Below, piece by piece: positions 20,737 to 28,680 of a stretch of 64,000 nt of DNA; within the stretch, counting starts at the first letter, position 1, and the number at the start of each line of letters is the position of its first letter. The notes below the pieces were generated by a model that was not told the DNA's origin, searched no databases, and worked only from the letters and a program-made list of their open reading frames with translations. The DNA is from Nitrosomonas sp. Its GTDB lineage: Bacteria; Pseudomonadota; Gammaproteobacteria; Burkholderiales; Nitrosomonadaceae. Where the stretch lies: contig NZ_JAHBZY010000004.1 of NCBI RefSeq assembly GCF_019635155.1, positions 111,981 to 175,980 on the forward strand. Direction: 5' to 3'. A program made the translations under genes and the position numbers.

Positions 20737-20977
20737 ACTCTGACTTCACCCTCTCCAGCGCATCCCGTAAGGTTTCTTCTGGTAAATTATTTAACGAACT
20801 GGATAAGATTTTTGCCGCTTGGCACGCCGAATTCGGCAAAATCGAACTATCCAGCTTAGCTACAAAAACAGCGGCCGCTCCGGTTGCATTTAGGAGGCAT
20901 TGACGCTCGCTCATTAAAATTTCCATTTCTTCGCGTAGCATGGAAACTTCTTGTTCTCTCAGAATTGTATTAGGCAT
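20720..20977 (-). CDS. Small conserved-looking helical protein, function unknown
   Basis: 85 residues, not recognised. It starts MPNTILREQEVSMLREEMEI and looks wholly helical, with an N-terminal coiled-coil-like segment, then LNATGAAAVFVAKLDSSILP and a charged C-terminal helix. Its 3' end overlaps the patatin gene by 17 bases, and it leads the minus-strand operon that runs to 15138. It may be a partner or chaperone of the patatin, from position only. Confidence 0.6.
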   Translation of the reverse strand: MPNTILREQEVSMLREEMEILMSERQCLLNATGAAAVFVAKLDSSILPNSACQAAKILSSSLNNLPEETLRDALERVKSEFAVRA

Positions 20978-21125
20978 ATGATATTCCTTATAACATAAAT
21001 ACGATAATTCGCCTGCCGAGCAATATAACAGAACTATAATTCATTTATATTTTGAACTCTGTGCTGTTTATCACTCTTTTCCAGTTTTTTTAACCAAATT
21101 ATTTAACGGCATTTGTACTCATATC

Positions 21126-22082
21126 ATGAATAATCGCGCTACTTTATATCCCGAAATCCAACCTTATCAGCAGGGTATGTTAGCCCTGGATAAAATACAC
21201 ACTATGTACTGGGAAGTATCCGGCAACCCTGCAGGTATCCCCGTCATATTTCTTCATGGCGGGCCAGGCGCCGGATCTGCTCCCGCGCATCGGCGCTTTT
21301 TCGATCCCGCATCTTATCGCATTGTCATTTATGATCAAAGAGGCGCTGGGCGATCAACGCCGCTCGGTGAAATACAAGATAACACAACCCCTCATTTGAT
21401 CAATGACTTGGAGTTACTTGGCCAGCACCTGGAAATTGATCAATGGCTTGTATTTGGCGGCTCGTGGGGCAGTACATTAGCCTTGGCATATGGGGAAGCA
21501 CATCCCGAACGCTGCCTTGGTTTTATTCTGCGAGGCATTTTTCTGTGCCGCCAGCAGGAAATTGATTGGTTCTTGTATGGGCTACGCAATTTATTTCCCG
21601 AAGCTTGGCGGAAATTTGTCGCGCCGCTCTCTGCACAGGAACGCCACGACATTCTATCCGCGTATCATCAGCGTCTGATGAATCCGGATCCCGCTATCCA
21701 TATGCCAGCGGCACGCACCTGGAGCACTTACGAAGGATCATGCTCGACATTGTTGCCCAACCCCGCCACAGTCAATTATTTCGCAAGCGACACCGTTGCG
21801 CTCGGGCTTGCTCGCATGGAAGCGCATTACTTCATGCACAACATCTTCTTACCCGAAAATTCATTGTTAAATAACGTGCACAAACTGCACAACATTCCCG
21901 CCACCATCGTGCAAGGACGATATGATGCGGTTTGTCCGATCATCAGCGCCGATGATTTGCACCATGCCTGGCCGCAAGCGGAATACATTATCATCGACGA
22001 CGCCGGGCATTCGGTATGGGAGCCGGGCATACAAGCGGCCCTAATCCGCACCACTGAACGCTTCAAAACCTGCAGCAAGTAA
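21126..22082 (+). CDS. pip: Proline iminopeptidase
   Basis: Alpha/beta-hydrolase that releases N-terminal proline from peptides (peptidase family S33). 318 residues, standard length. The HGGPGAGSAPAHRRFFDP oxyanion signature, the DQRGAGRSTP block and the nucleophile GGSWGSTLALAYGEAHP are intact; the acid and histidine lie in GRYDAVCP and DDAGHSVWEPG. Single gene on the plus strand, divergent from the patatin operon and convergent with the TPR gene. Confidence 0.94.
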   Translation: MNNRATLYPEIQPYQQGMLALDKIHTMYWEVSGNPAGIPVIFLHGGPGAGSAPAHRRFFDPASYRIVIYDQRGAGRSTPLGEIQDNTTPHLINDLELLGQHLEIDQWLVFGGSWGSTLALAYGEAHPERCLGFILRGIFLCRQQEIDWFLYGLRNLFPEAWRKFVAPLSAQERHDILSAYHQRLMNPDPAIHMPAARTWSTYEGSCSTLLPNPATVNYFASDTVALGLARMEAHYFMHNIFLPENSLLNNVHKLHNIPATIVQGRYDAVCPIISADDLHHAWPQAEYIIIDDAGHSVWEPGIQAALIRTTERFKTCSK

Positions 22083-22114
22083 AACATTACCTTACCGCTC
22101 CGGTTGCATCCGGG

Positions 22115-22810
22115 CTAGCGTTTATCCGCTCCGAATTTCCTGCGCTGCAGCAATTCTTCCAGCATACCGATCCACTGCTGCTTCTCATAATCCAGCCGAT
22201 TTTCACGGTGCAGCCGGTATAAAATAGCCAGCGCATCCGTCAACAGATCTTTTTGCCGGTCTTCCAAAATTTGCGCAAGCTTGAAATAGCTCACCACTGA
22301 ATCGGTTTGCCACTCCACCATATCCGGGTCAAGTTCCGCCAGTTTCTTGCGAATCGCTAGCGATTCCTGATACGCCTTCAGCGCCGCTCCGTTGTCGCCA
22401 CTTTTCAGATGCATGTCCCCGACTCGCTCATAGCTCACCGACAGGTCCCGCTGTAAATCCCAGTTACCAGGCTCGATTTGAGCGAGCTGACTGAGCAGCG
22501 CTCGCGCTTGCCGGTATTTTTCCAGTGCGGTCCGATTGTTGCCCAATGCATTGCGCGCATCGCCTTCATCGGACAATGCTACAGCCAGCCACCAGGTATC
22601 CACTTCCGGATCGAGTTGTTTTTGCAGATTCTGCGCGGCTTCCAGCGCCAATTTGGAATTCCCCATTTTCCTGGCCAAGCTGCCGATATTGCGCCAGGCA
22701 GCCGGGAAATTAGGCTGGAATCCAACGGCTTCCTGGTAGAGTCCCAATGCTTTGGGCATATTGAATGCGCTTTGCCAGCGCTCGGCAGCCGTGAATGCTT
22801 CCTTGGCCAA
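22115..22810 (-). CDS. TPR-repeat protein fragment (C-terminal part of the frameshifted SEFIR gene)
   Basis: 231 residues from a TTG at 22810, but very likely the C-terminal continuation of the SEFIR frame just upstream. It contains at least three tetratricopeptide repeats (ALGLYQEAVGFQPNFPAAW, ALEKYRQARALLSQLAQIEP, ALKAYQESLAIRKKLAELDP) with linkers of the WDLQRDLSVSYERVGDMH type often seen in bacterial TIR, CHAT and SEFIR proteins. In this frame a stop codon lies about 25 bases upstream of the TTG, and no ribosome site fits. Removing one base in 22820-22832 would join the two frames into one protein of about 515 residues. Confidence 0.75.
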   Translation of the reverse strand: MAKEAFTAAERWQSAFNMPKALGLYQEAVGFQPNFPAAWRNIGSLARKMGNSKLALEAAQNLQKQLDPEVDTWWLAVALSDEGDARNALGNNRTALEKYRQARALLSQLAQIEPGNWDLQRDLSVSYERVGDMHLKSGDNGAALKAYQESLAIRKKLAELDPDMVEWQTDSVVSYFKLAQILEDRQKDLLTDALAILYRLHRENRLDYEKQQWIGMLEELLQRRKFGADKR

Positions 22811-23666
22811 TTTCCGCCGTTCTTTCCCGTTTCAGATTTTGATAATAGCGTTCACGGATTTGTGCTGCTTGTTCCAATTCCCCTGTTTGCAGTGCTTGCC
22901 GCTCGGCCAGTAATTGTGGATTCTCGGGATTCTTTTGCAAATCGGTTGTATTTTGTACAAACGCATCCCGGTACTTTCTTTCCCATTCAACCACATCGTT
23001 ACGGTATCTCTCTAACAGATCACTGAGATTGTGATTATTCCGTTTTTCTTCGGAAAGCCGTTTCTGCAGTTGTTCCACGAGAGACTGGATTGCGGCATCA
23101 GGCAAATTTGTATACGAAGCGACTTGTACCGCTTCTTGCGCAATGCTGATGTTTAATGCAAGCCCATTAATGGTCTCTGATGGAAGATAAATCATATTGC
23201 CAATTTCCGGTGCTGGTGTCGCATGTTGATCCGTCAGCAACCGGTACAGCGCGGTATAATCCCGTGGCAACACATAGGTAGTGTAGCTTTTCAGCGGCAG
23301 CGGCACATCGTCCAGGTTGCCATGTTCGGGTATGACCGGGATGAATTTGGCATTGCGGTAATAGTGATCGTACAGTGTCTGAGAAATCACGACGCCTTCG
23401 AAATTGACGCCGCGCCCGCCGTCCGGCGCCTGCCCGCGGTAGCGCTGCAAGTACAGCGGCGTGCAAACGATCAGCACAAAATCCGCGCGCTCAATCTGAG
23501 CCTCCATCCATCGTTGCCAGCCTTCCGATGGGAATCCCTTTACGTACTGATCGATCTGGCAATCAAGGCCGTCACCGCGCAGCCGATTTGCCAGCAACAA
23601 GATGAATTCGCGGTGTTCGGCTGTATCGTGGCTGTAGCTGATAAAAACGCTGACGTTTGAGTTCAT
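22710..23666 (-). CDS. SEFIR-domain protein (N-terminal part of a frameshifted SEFIR-coiled-coil-TPR gene)
   Basis: 318 residues as it stands. A SEFIR/TIR-like domain covers about residues 4-150: it starts SVFISYSHDTAEHREFI, contains CQIDQYVKGFPSEGWQRWM and DFVLIVCTPLYLQRY, and ends near KSYTTYVLPRDY. Bacterial SEFIR proteins are known from antiphage defence, where the domain can deplete NAD+. A long charged helical or coiled-coil region follows (about 185-290). After about residue 280 the frame runs out of sensible sequence, while the neighbouring frame continues into TPR repeats, so the last 35 or so residues are probably an artefact of a one-base shift. It is a pseudogene or a sequencing error, or the shift is tolerated; intact function is unproven. 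Confidence 0.78.
   Translation of the reverse strand: MNSNVSVFISYSHDTAEHREFILLLANRLRGDGLDCQIDQYVKGFPSEGWQRWMEAQIERADFVLIVCTPLYLQRYRGQAPDGGRGVNFEGVVISQTLYDHYYRNAKFIPVIPEHGNLDDVPLPLKSYTTYVLPRDYTALYRLLTDQHATPAPEIGNMIYLPSETINGLALNISIAQEAVQVASYTNLPDAAIQSLVEQLQKRLSEEKRNNHNLSDLLERYRNDVVEWERKYRDAFVQNTTDLQKNPENPQLLAERQALQTGELEQAAQIRERYYQNLKRERTAEIGQGSIHGCRALAKRIQYAQSIGTLPGSRWIPA
22820..22832 (-). other. Frameshift junction in the SEFIR-TPR gene
   Basis: The minus-strand stretch CGGGAAAGAACGG holds the only window where the SEFIR and TPR frames can be joined: the TPR frame has a TGA just before it. The join needs +1 (one base too many here), and short runs GGG and AAA make a base insertion easy. No canonical -1 slippery heptamer is positioned to serve it. 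Confidence 0.65.
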
Positions 23667-23904
23667 GAATAAATTTCACCGCGCTATAGATGTCCGGCAA
23701 GCATATGCAAAACTTCTTGCAAAGTCCACCAGGTATCTATTACGCACGCCGCCGGCATGATCGACCAAATTCCCCGCTGAACGGAAAAGCCCGTTTATTC
23801 CCGCTTTAGGCTTTCTTGCTCTTTACCGTATACTCCCCAGGCTTCGGCAATATGTGTTTGATTTAGTATAAGTTACTGAAATACAGATGAATACGGAGAT
23901 TGCA

Positions 23905-25143
23905 ATGGATAATTATTTTCTCGGACGACAGCCCATTCTGGATCGTAATCAGAATCTGGTCGCGTACGAATTGCTGTTCCGTCAGGAACAAACCCAGGAA
24001 GCCGCAACTGTCACCGATGATTTATCCGCATCCGCCAATGTCATCGTCAACGCCTATGGCCGCTTTGGTATTCAAAATGTGTTAGGACGGCAACGAGGGT
24101 TCATTAATGCAGATCCCGGCTTGATCATGAGCGATATCATCAGCTTGCTGCCGTGTAAACATGTAGTTCTGGAGCTCAGGGTTCCCGATCACATCACCGA
24201 AGATTTTTTGCAACACTGTAATGAATTAAAGCAAAAGGGGTATCAGTTTGCGTTGGATAACATTGTCGCCATCGATAATAGGATCGAACGGTTATTACCG
24301 ATTGTCAGCATCGTAAAAGTCGATGTGCTGGCCCTCGAAATCGATGCCTTGGAAAAACTGGTTAACGATTTGAAACGCTGGCCTGTTCTGCTACTGGCAT
24401 TAAAAGTAGAAAACCGTGAACAGGAAATACGCTGTAAGCAACTGGGATTCCAGATGTTTCAAGGATATTACTTCGCCAAACCGGAGGTCATGTCGGTCAA
24501 ACGCGCAGACCCTGGGAAATTATCGCTTATGAAGTTACTGACGCTGGTAACCGATAATCGCGATCACGATCAGATCGAAAAAGAGTTCAAACGCCAACCG
24601 GGTTTAAGCTATCACCTCATGCGCATGGTCAATTCCGTAGCTGGGGATCTGCCGCAAAAAATCAATTCGATCAAACACGCCATCACGCTGATGGGGCGCG
24701 AGCAATTATTAAAATGGATTCAATTGCTGCTTTACACCTCTAATCAGACCGAAGATGGTCTGTCCGACAGGCGTATGCAAACCGCAGTTGAACGCGGCAA
24801 GTTAATGGAATTGATCGCCACAGTCGAGCGCCCCCACGATAAGAATCACCAGGAAAGGGCTTTCTTGGTTGGTATTTTGTCTTTGCTGGACGAATTGTTG
24901 GGAATAGAAATGCAACAAATTGTGAATAAATTAGGCATTTCGGAAGATATGCACCAAGCTTTGATGAAACGGGAGGGCCGCCTTGGTCAAGCACTCCAAT
25001 TGGTTGAAATAGAAGAAAAAGGCGACAATGCCGCCGTCGAATCCGCGCTGGCGAAACTAGGTTTCCTGAGTCTGCGGGAGTTTACGGATATCAAGTTGCT
25101 TGCGTACGATTGGGTCAATCAAACGGGTGAAATCGCCAATTAA
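23905..25143 (+). CDS. EAL-HDOD (YuxH-type) signalling protein, EAL degenerate
   Basis: 412 residues from the ATG at 23905, chosen because a GGAG lies seven bases upstream; an ATG at 23887 lacks one. The N-terminal half is an EAL-like fold, but the EAL motif is ELLFR and the metal-binding DD pair is replaced (ALDNIVAIDNR), so c-di-GMP hydrolysis is unlikely. The C-terminal half is a HDOD domain (LVTDNRDHDQIEKEFKRQPG through HAITLMGREQLLKW). Such proteins act as signalling scaffolds in motility and surface behaviour. Single plus-strand gene, ending 30 bases from the convergent DUF6174 gene. Its role is inferred from the family; CheV lies 1.6 kb away. Confidence 0.86.
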   Translation: MDNYFLGRQPILDRNQNLVAYELLFRQEQTQEAATVTDDLSASANVIVNAYGRFGIQNVLGRQRGFINADPGLIMSDIISLLPCKHVVLELRVPDHITEDFLQHCNELKQKGYQFALDNIVAIDNRIERLLPIVSIVKVDVLALEIDALEKLVNDLKRWPVLLLALKVENREQEIRCKQLGFQMFQGYYFAKPEVMSVKRADPGKLSLMKLLTLVTDNRDHDQIEKEFKRQPGLSYHLMRMVNSVAGDLPQKINSIKHAITLMGREQLLKWIQLLLYTSNQTEDGLSDRRMQTAVERGKLMELIATVERPHDKNHQERAFLVGILSLLDELLGIEMQQIVNKLGISEDMHQALMKREGRLGQALQLVEIEEKGDNAAVESALAKLGFLSLREFTDIKLLAYDWVNQTGEIAN

Positions 25144-25173
25144 TCGCAAACCACGAATCAATCCGTGCCCCCC

Positions 25174-25629
25174 TTAAGGTAATTGTTCGAATCCGGAAAT
25201 AACAAATCTCAATTCATCATCCGCAGCGCCTTTAATGCGATCGATATAGATCTGTTCCGGAAAGCCATACACCGGATGAAACTTCGCTGTAACCCGATCC
25301 GCCTTACCGCCTTGGTGAGCTTCTAAGACGGAAAACAAACGATCCATGGTCGCATAGCGGTCAAAATACTCAAAGTGCGCATCCGTTTTTGTGATGATAA
25401 CGCCATGCGCATCTTTCATCGATACCATCTGACCATCCAAAACTTCGATCTGCAACGGCATGCGCCCCCTGAAAGGGCAATAACAAACGATACGCAACTC
25501 AAACCGGTAGTGGGAAATTCTGGCCTCTTCCCATTTCCGTTGCTGAGAGATGGAATCGCTTTGCCCACCAGTCGCGGCACACGCCACTGCGATGATCACA
25601 ATCAGCATCAGCCCAAAAAAATTCTTCAT
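25174..25629 (-). CDS. DUF6174-like lipoprotein or exported protein
   Basis: 151 residues from the ATG at 25629. An N-terminal hydrophobic signal (FGLMLIVIIAVACAATGG) ends in a possible lipobox AVAC, so the protein may be a lipoprotein. The body resembles DUF6174: HYRFELRIVCYCPFRGRMP, then VEVLDG-like IEVLDGQMVSMKDAHG, and a C-terminal VYGFPEQIYIDRIKGAADDE block. The function is unknown in the family. Its ATG overlaps the stop of the CPBP gene (ATGA), so translation is coupled and the two proteins may work together in the envelope. A longer frame upstream exists but lies inside the CPBP gene and is not used. Confidence 0.75.
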   Translation of the reverse strand: MKNFFGLMLIVIIAVACAATGGQSDSISQQRKWEEARISHYRFELRIVCYCPFRGRMPLQIEVLDGQMVSMKDAHGVIITKTDAHFEYFDRYATMDRLFSVLEAHQGGKADRVTAKFHPVYGFPEQIYIDRIKGAADDELRFVISGFEQLP

Positions 25630-26546
25630 CTCAACGCAAGATTCCCAAAATAACCACCGATTTCCATCATCCAAGCTACTCCTAAGTGAACAGCCAAACC
25701 ACCGACGATCGACTGTGTCCGATATGCAATAACACCCAGAATCAATCCACCAAAGAAAGAAGAAACGCATTCAAACATAGGTTTACCAAAATGGATACTA
25801 CAATAAAAAGTAGCCATCGGTAAAATTGCAGCTGCACCGACATAGCGGACAAAAGCAAAAATCAGAAACCCTCGAAAAAATAACTCAATGGTCACAAAAT
25901 CCAATCCATAACTGATTTCATACAGTAACAGGATCGGTATGGAGTGATCCGTATGCGGCAAAATAAAATCAACTTGCTTTAAACGGGGATACGTATTTAG
26001 AAAATCCGATTGCGTGCTGGCAAAAACGATCAGCGGCAGCATTAATCCCAGCATAAGAATATAAGGCCGCCACTGAACACCTTTCCAGGTCATACCCCAG
26101 ATACCCTGTTGCACCGGTAAACGCATGGCCAGAACCAGCAATGGTATCAATACCACCAGCAATTTAAACGGCAATGTCGTCACTATCGTCAAATAATCAC
26201 CCCAAACCCCCGCTACTAAATTTTCGAGCGGATTGGCGATACTTACTTTAAGCGCAAATAAAAGCGGTGCAAGCATCAGCAAGCACCAGAATGCCGGCGT
26301 TAAAACTTCCTGATTTACTCCCCGCGCAATCACAAACCAATAAGGCACCACAAACGCGCAGCAGTACAGTCCTGTCAACGCGGCAAATTGATAATAGCGC
26401 GAACTCAGGCCGGCAATCATTTCGCGCTCAATTCCCAGCTGATAATTCAGAGTAACCAGAATACCGATCCAGATGCTGCAAAACAGCAACAACCATTTAT
26501 CAACCGTTAAAACATAAACCCGCAAATAATTCAGAAGAATGGTCAT
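25626..26546 (-). CDS. CPBP-family (CAAX protease-like) membrane protein
   Basis: About 306 residues with eight or so membrane segments. The C-terminal domain resembles the CPBP/Abi family of intramembrane proteases: motif 1 appears as TIELFFRGFLIF, motif 2 as FYCSIHFGKP (FxxxH) and motif 3 as AVHLGVAWMME. Motif 1 is normally EExxxR; here the first glutamate is isoleucine, so activity is uncertain. The ATG at 26546 is preferred; a TTG at 26579 would add 11 residues, and neither has a clear ribosome site. The stop overlaps the start of the DUF6174 gene. Relatives act in bacteriocin immunity or prenyl-protein processing; the role here is unknown. Confidence 0.78.
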   Translation of the reverse strand: MTILLNYLRVYVLTVDKWLLLFCSIWIGILVTLNYQLGIEREMIAGLSSRYYQFAALTGLYCCAFVVPYWFVIARGVNQEVLTPAFWCLLMLAPLLFALKVSIANPLENLVAGVWGDYLTIVTTLPFKLLVVLIPLLVLAMRLPVQQGIWGMTWKGVQWRPYILMLGLMLPLIVFASTQSDFLNTYPRLKQVDFILPHTDHSIPILLLYEISYGLDFVTIELFFRGFLIFAFVRYVGAAAILPMATFYCSIHFGKPMFECVSSFFGGLILGVIAYRTQSIVGGLAVHLGVAWMMEIGGYFGNLALR

Positions 26547-26741
26547 GATTAGAAACGAATCGAACAACACATTGCACAATCGGGAAAATTTGCTCGCAAT
26601 AATTGCAAAAGAAACAATGCAATCATCATTTTATTGGAAGGTGAAATAAGTAGTTTTCTTCTCGTTTTTCAAGCTTTTCCATCATCAGCCGTAAGATACA
26701 CTCTACATTCTAACCTACTCAACGATAGCGGAGAGCATGCC

Positions 26742-27704
26742 ATGAGCACAGCATTACACGAAATTGATGAACGCACCAATTTAACGGCAAATAACAAATT
26801 CGAATTACTGTTATTCAGATTAGGAGAGGCACCAGGTACCGACCATCGCGAACTATTCGGCATCAATGTGTTTAAAATACGGGAAATCCTGGTTATGCCA
26901 ACCATAACCGCAGTTGCTAATGCTCCCGAATATGTTATGGGTGTCGCTAACATTCGTGGCCAGATCATTACTGTCATTGATTTACCCAGAGTAGTCGGTT
27001 GCACCCCCAAAAAAGGAACTTCAATTCTGCTGGTAACCGAGTATGCGCGCTCAACTCAAGCTTTCGCTGTGGAAGAAGTTAACGAAATCGCCCGCTTGGA
27101 TTGGAACCAAGTGATCGCCGCAGAAGGAAAAGGCGGTAATTTAATCACCAGCATCGCTCGTCTCGACGGTGATAAGGAAGATTCCCGTTTAGCGCAAGTG
27201 CTCGATGTCGAGCAGATTCTGCGCGATGTGTTACCAAGTTCATCCGGAGATTTGATACCGGAAAAACTGAATACCGCACTCGTCGTTCCTGCTGGCAAAG
27301 TCATCCTAGCTGCCGATGACTCACCACTTGCTCGTAGCATGATTGAAAACAGCCTGAAGGTATTAAACGTACCTTTCGAAATGACTAAAACTGGATTGGA
27401 AGCCTGGACCAAGATTCAATCAATGGCTGATGCCGCCGAGGCCGAAGGAAAAACCATTCAAGATAAAGTCGCTTTGGTCCTTACTGATTTAGAAATGCCG
27501 GAAATGGACGGATTCACGCTGACACGCAACATTAAAAATGATCAGCGATTCAAGTCGATTCCCGTGGTTATCCATTCTTCACTTACCGGTGAAGCCAATG
27601 AAAATCATGTCAAATCGGTCGGTGCGGATGCATATGTCGCTAAGTTTGTAGCTGAGGAACTGGCCGAAGCAATGCGAAATGTTATGAATAAAACACACGT
27701 CTAG
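26742..27704 (+). CDS. cheV: Chemotaxis coupling protein CheV (CheW-REC)
   Basis: Couples chemoreceptors to CheA and is tuned by phosphorylation. 320 residues from the ATG at 26742, with GCGGAGA upstream; an in-frame ATG at 26634 gives an unrelated N-terminal extension. The CheW domain covers about residues 15-165 (FGINVFKIREILVMPTITAV, YVMGVANIRGQIITVIDLPR) and the receiver domain about 190-315, with the phospho-acceptor aspartate in VLTDLEMPEMDGFTLT and the conserved lysine near the end (AYVAKF). It stands alone on the plus strand, without other che genes in the window, and a terminator-like hairpin follows. Confidence 0.94.
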   Translation: MSTALHEIDERTNLTANNKFELLLFRLGEAPGTDHRELFGINVFKIREILVMPTITAVANAPEYVMGVANIRGQIITVIDLPRVVGCTPKKGTSILLVTEYARSTQAFAVEEVNEIARLDWNQVIAAEGKGGNLITSIARLDGDKEDSRLAQVLDVEQILRDVLPSSSGDLIPEKLNTALVVPAGKVILAADDSPLARSMIENSLKVLNVPFEMTKTGLEAWTKIQSMADAAEAEGKTIQDKVALVLTDLEMPEMDGFTLTRNIKNDQRFKSIPVVIHSSLTGEANENHVKSVGADAYVAKFVAEELAEAMRNVMNKTHV

Positions 27705-27743
27705 TACCCGTAGAGATTGAATTCAAGTTCTGGATATACTAAA

Positions 27744-27774
27744 AGCCAACCTCATGCATGAAACGGGGTTGGTT
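27744..27774 (+). terminator. Candidate terminator after cheV
   Basis: AAGCCAACC and GGTTGGTT form a 6- to 8-bp stem around a 15-base loop that itself contains the palindrome TCATGCATGA, followed by CTTCCC. The stem is good but the T-run is short, so it is a moderate candidate. Confidence 0.5.
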
Positions 27775-27887
27775 CTTCCCTAGACAATAGTCTCAAAGTT
27801 TTAGCGTCACGGAACATCGGGTTGTCCAAGAGCACTCCAAAATAGCAAGACTCTTACGCAGTTACACCAACCGTTGAAATGTAGCAA

Positions 27888-28277
27888 TTATCGGTGTTCC
27901 AATGTCACCTGCCGATAAATCCGCTCCATCACGCTGTTATTGTAATCCTTAACCAGTAATTGCGACTGAAACAGCGCATTCAATTCAACCACCGTAATGA
28001 CAATCAGCAACAGTATTCCGAAACCGGCAAGCGGTGTGAACAGCATCATGATTCCGGTCAAAAAAACCCCGAGATTAACAAAGCCGCGCGCCCACTTTTC
28101 CAAATAAAAATGGTGCAAGCCGGCGATAAAAAGAAAGTTTAACGTAGCATAAGTATCGGGATCTTTCAGCAATTTTTCCGCTTGAGCGAAAAACACTGAT
28201 CGCTTGTCATCCGGCAGTGCGCGCACCATTCTTCGAATGCGCTCTTCATCTTGCTCAATGGTTTGCTTGTTCTTCAT
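27888..28277 (-). CDS. TM2-domain-like small membrane protein
   Basis: 129 residues. A charged N-terminal helix (residues 1-40) is followed by a TM2-like unit, LNFLFIAGLHHFYLEKWARG, in which a membrane hairpin with a GxHxFY turn is typical. A second hydrophobic stretch (GIMMLFTPLAGFGILLLIVI) and a short basic tail come after. TM2 proteins are small inner-membrane proteins, mostly of unknown function. It ends a minus-strand run with the DUF4177-like gene (18-base gap). Confidence 0.7.
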   Translation of the reverse strand: MKNKQTIEQDEERIRRMVRALPDDKRSVFFAQAEKLLKDPDTYATLNFLFIAGLHHFYLEKWARGFVNLGVFLTGIMMLFTPLAGFGILLLIVITVVELNALFQSQLLVKDYNNSVMERIYRQVTLEHR

Positions 28278-28295
28278 CGGTATGTCGTTTGATTG

Positions 28296-28508
28296 TCAAC
28301 GCGCCAGCGTGATAATGACGGCTTCCCGCTTCCAAAACAATAAAAACCGCTTTTGTTCGACAAACTGAAACACCAGTGTCCAACCATCCGCTGCTTCCTT
28401 ATTAAGCGTCATCTCCAGTCGTTTGATCGGTATGCCCGATGCGCCCAGAAAAATCGTTCCCAATCCTCCTTCTGTCACGTATAACACCTTATATTCCTTA
28501 TAGGCCAC
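28296..28508 (-). CDS. DUF4177-like small soluble protein
   Basis: 70 residues. The pattern YKVLYVTEGGLGTIFLG, then IKRLEMTLNKEAADGWTLV, resembles DUF4177, whose members have a short beta-alpha-beta fold and unknown function. It starts with GTG at 28508, decided by a perfect AAGGAGGT site seven bases upstream. It is followed at 18 bases by the TM2-like gene, so the two are cotranscribed and may form a soluble-plus-membrane pair. Confidence 0.75.
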   Translation of the reverse strand: MAYKEYKVLYVTEGGLGTIFLGASGIPIKRLEMTLNKEAADGWTLVFQFVEQKRFLLFWKREAVIITLAR

Positions 28509-28680
28509 TGCAGATACCTCCTTGGTAGATAAATTGATTTCCGAGAAAACTCATCCCCAGCAAAAAACTTGTATCTGCAATGGTATCAGCGAAACCGATG
28601 TAAAATGCAGCAGCAATGAAAACCAATGCGACGGTTATATTTATCAGGCTACGCGAACAACACCCGCCTGCGGTATGCAA
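28498..28680 (-). CDS. Doubtful small hydrophobic ORF
   Basis: A 60-codon frame from TTG at 28680 that overlaps the 3' end of the PQ-loop-like gene and the first codons of the DUF4177-like gene. Its middle is membrane-like (LINITVALVFIAAAFYIGF). It fills the otherwise empty 130 bases between the two genes and would allow coupling to the strong ribosome site downstream. There is no ribosome site for it and no recognised relative, so it may be chance. Confidence 0.2.
   Translation of the reverse strand: MHTAGGCCSRSLINITVALVFIAAAFYIGFADTIADTSFLLGMSFLGNQFIYQGGICSGL
28516..28523 (-). promoter_or_regulatory. Strong Shine-Dalgarno that fixes a GTG start
   Basis: Minus-strand AAGGAGGT, a perfect match to the 16S anti-SD, stands seven bases before GTG at 28508 and identifies that codon as the start of the DUF4177-like gene. 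It also lies inside the reading frame of the small hydrophobic ORF upstream. Confidence 0.85.

Noticed and set aside
22820-22832. Programmed ribosomal frameshift joining SEFIR and TPR frames.
   Set aside because: The required shift is +1, no canonical slippery site or stimulatory hairpin was seen, and an indel in short runs is simpler.
25183-25195. GTTCGAATCC, resembling a tRNA T-arm.
   Set aside because: It lies inside the coding end of the DUF6174 gene and no acceptor, D or anticodon arms surround it.
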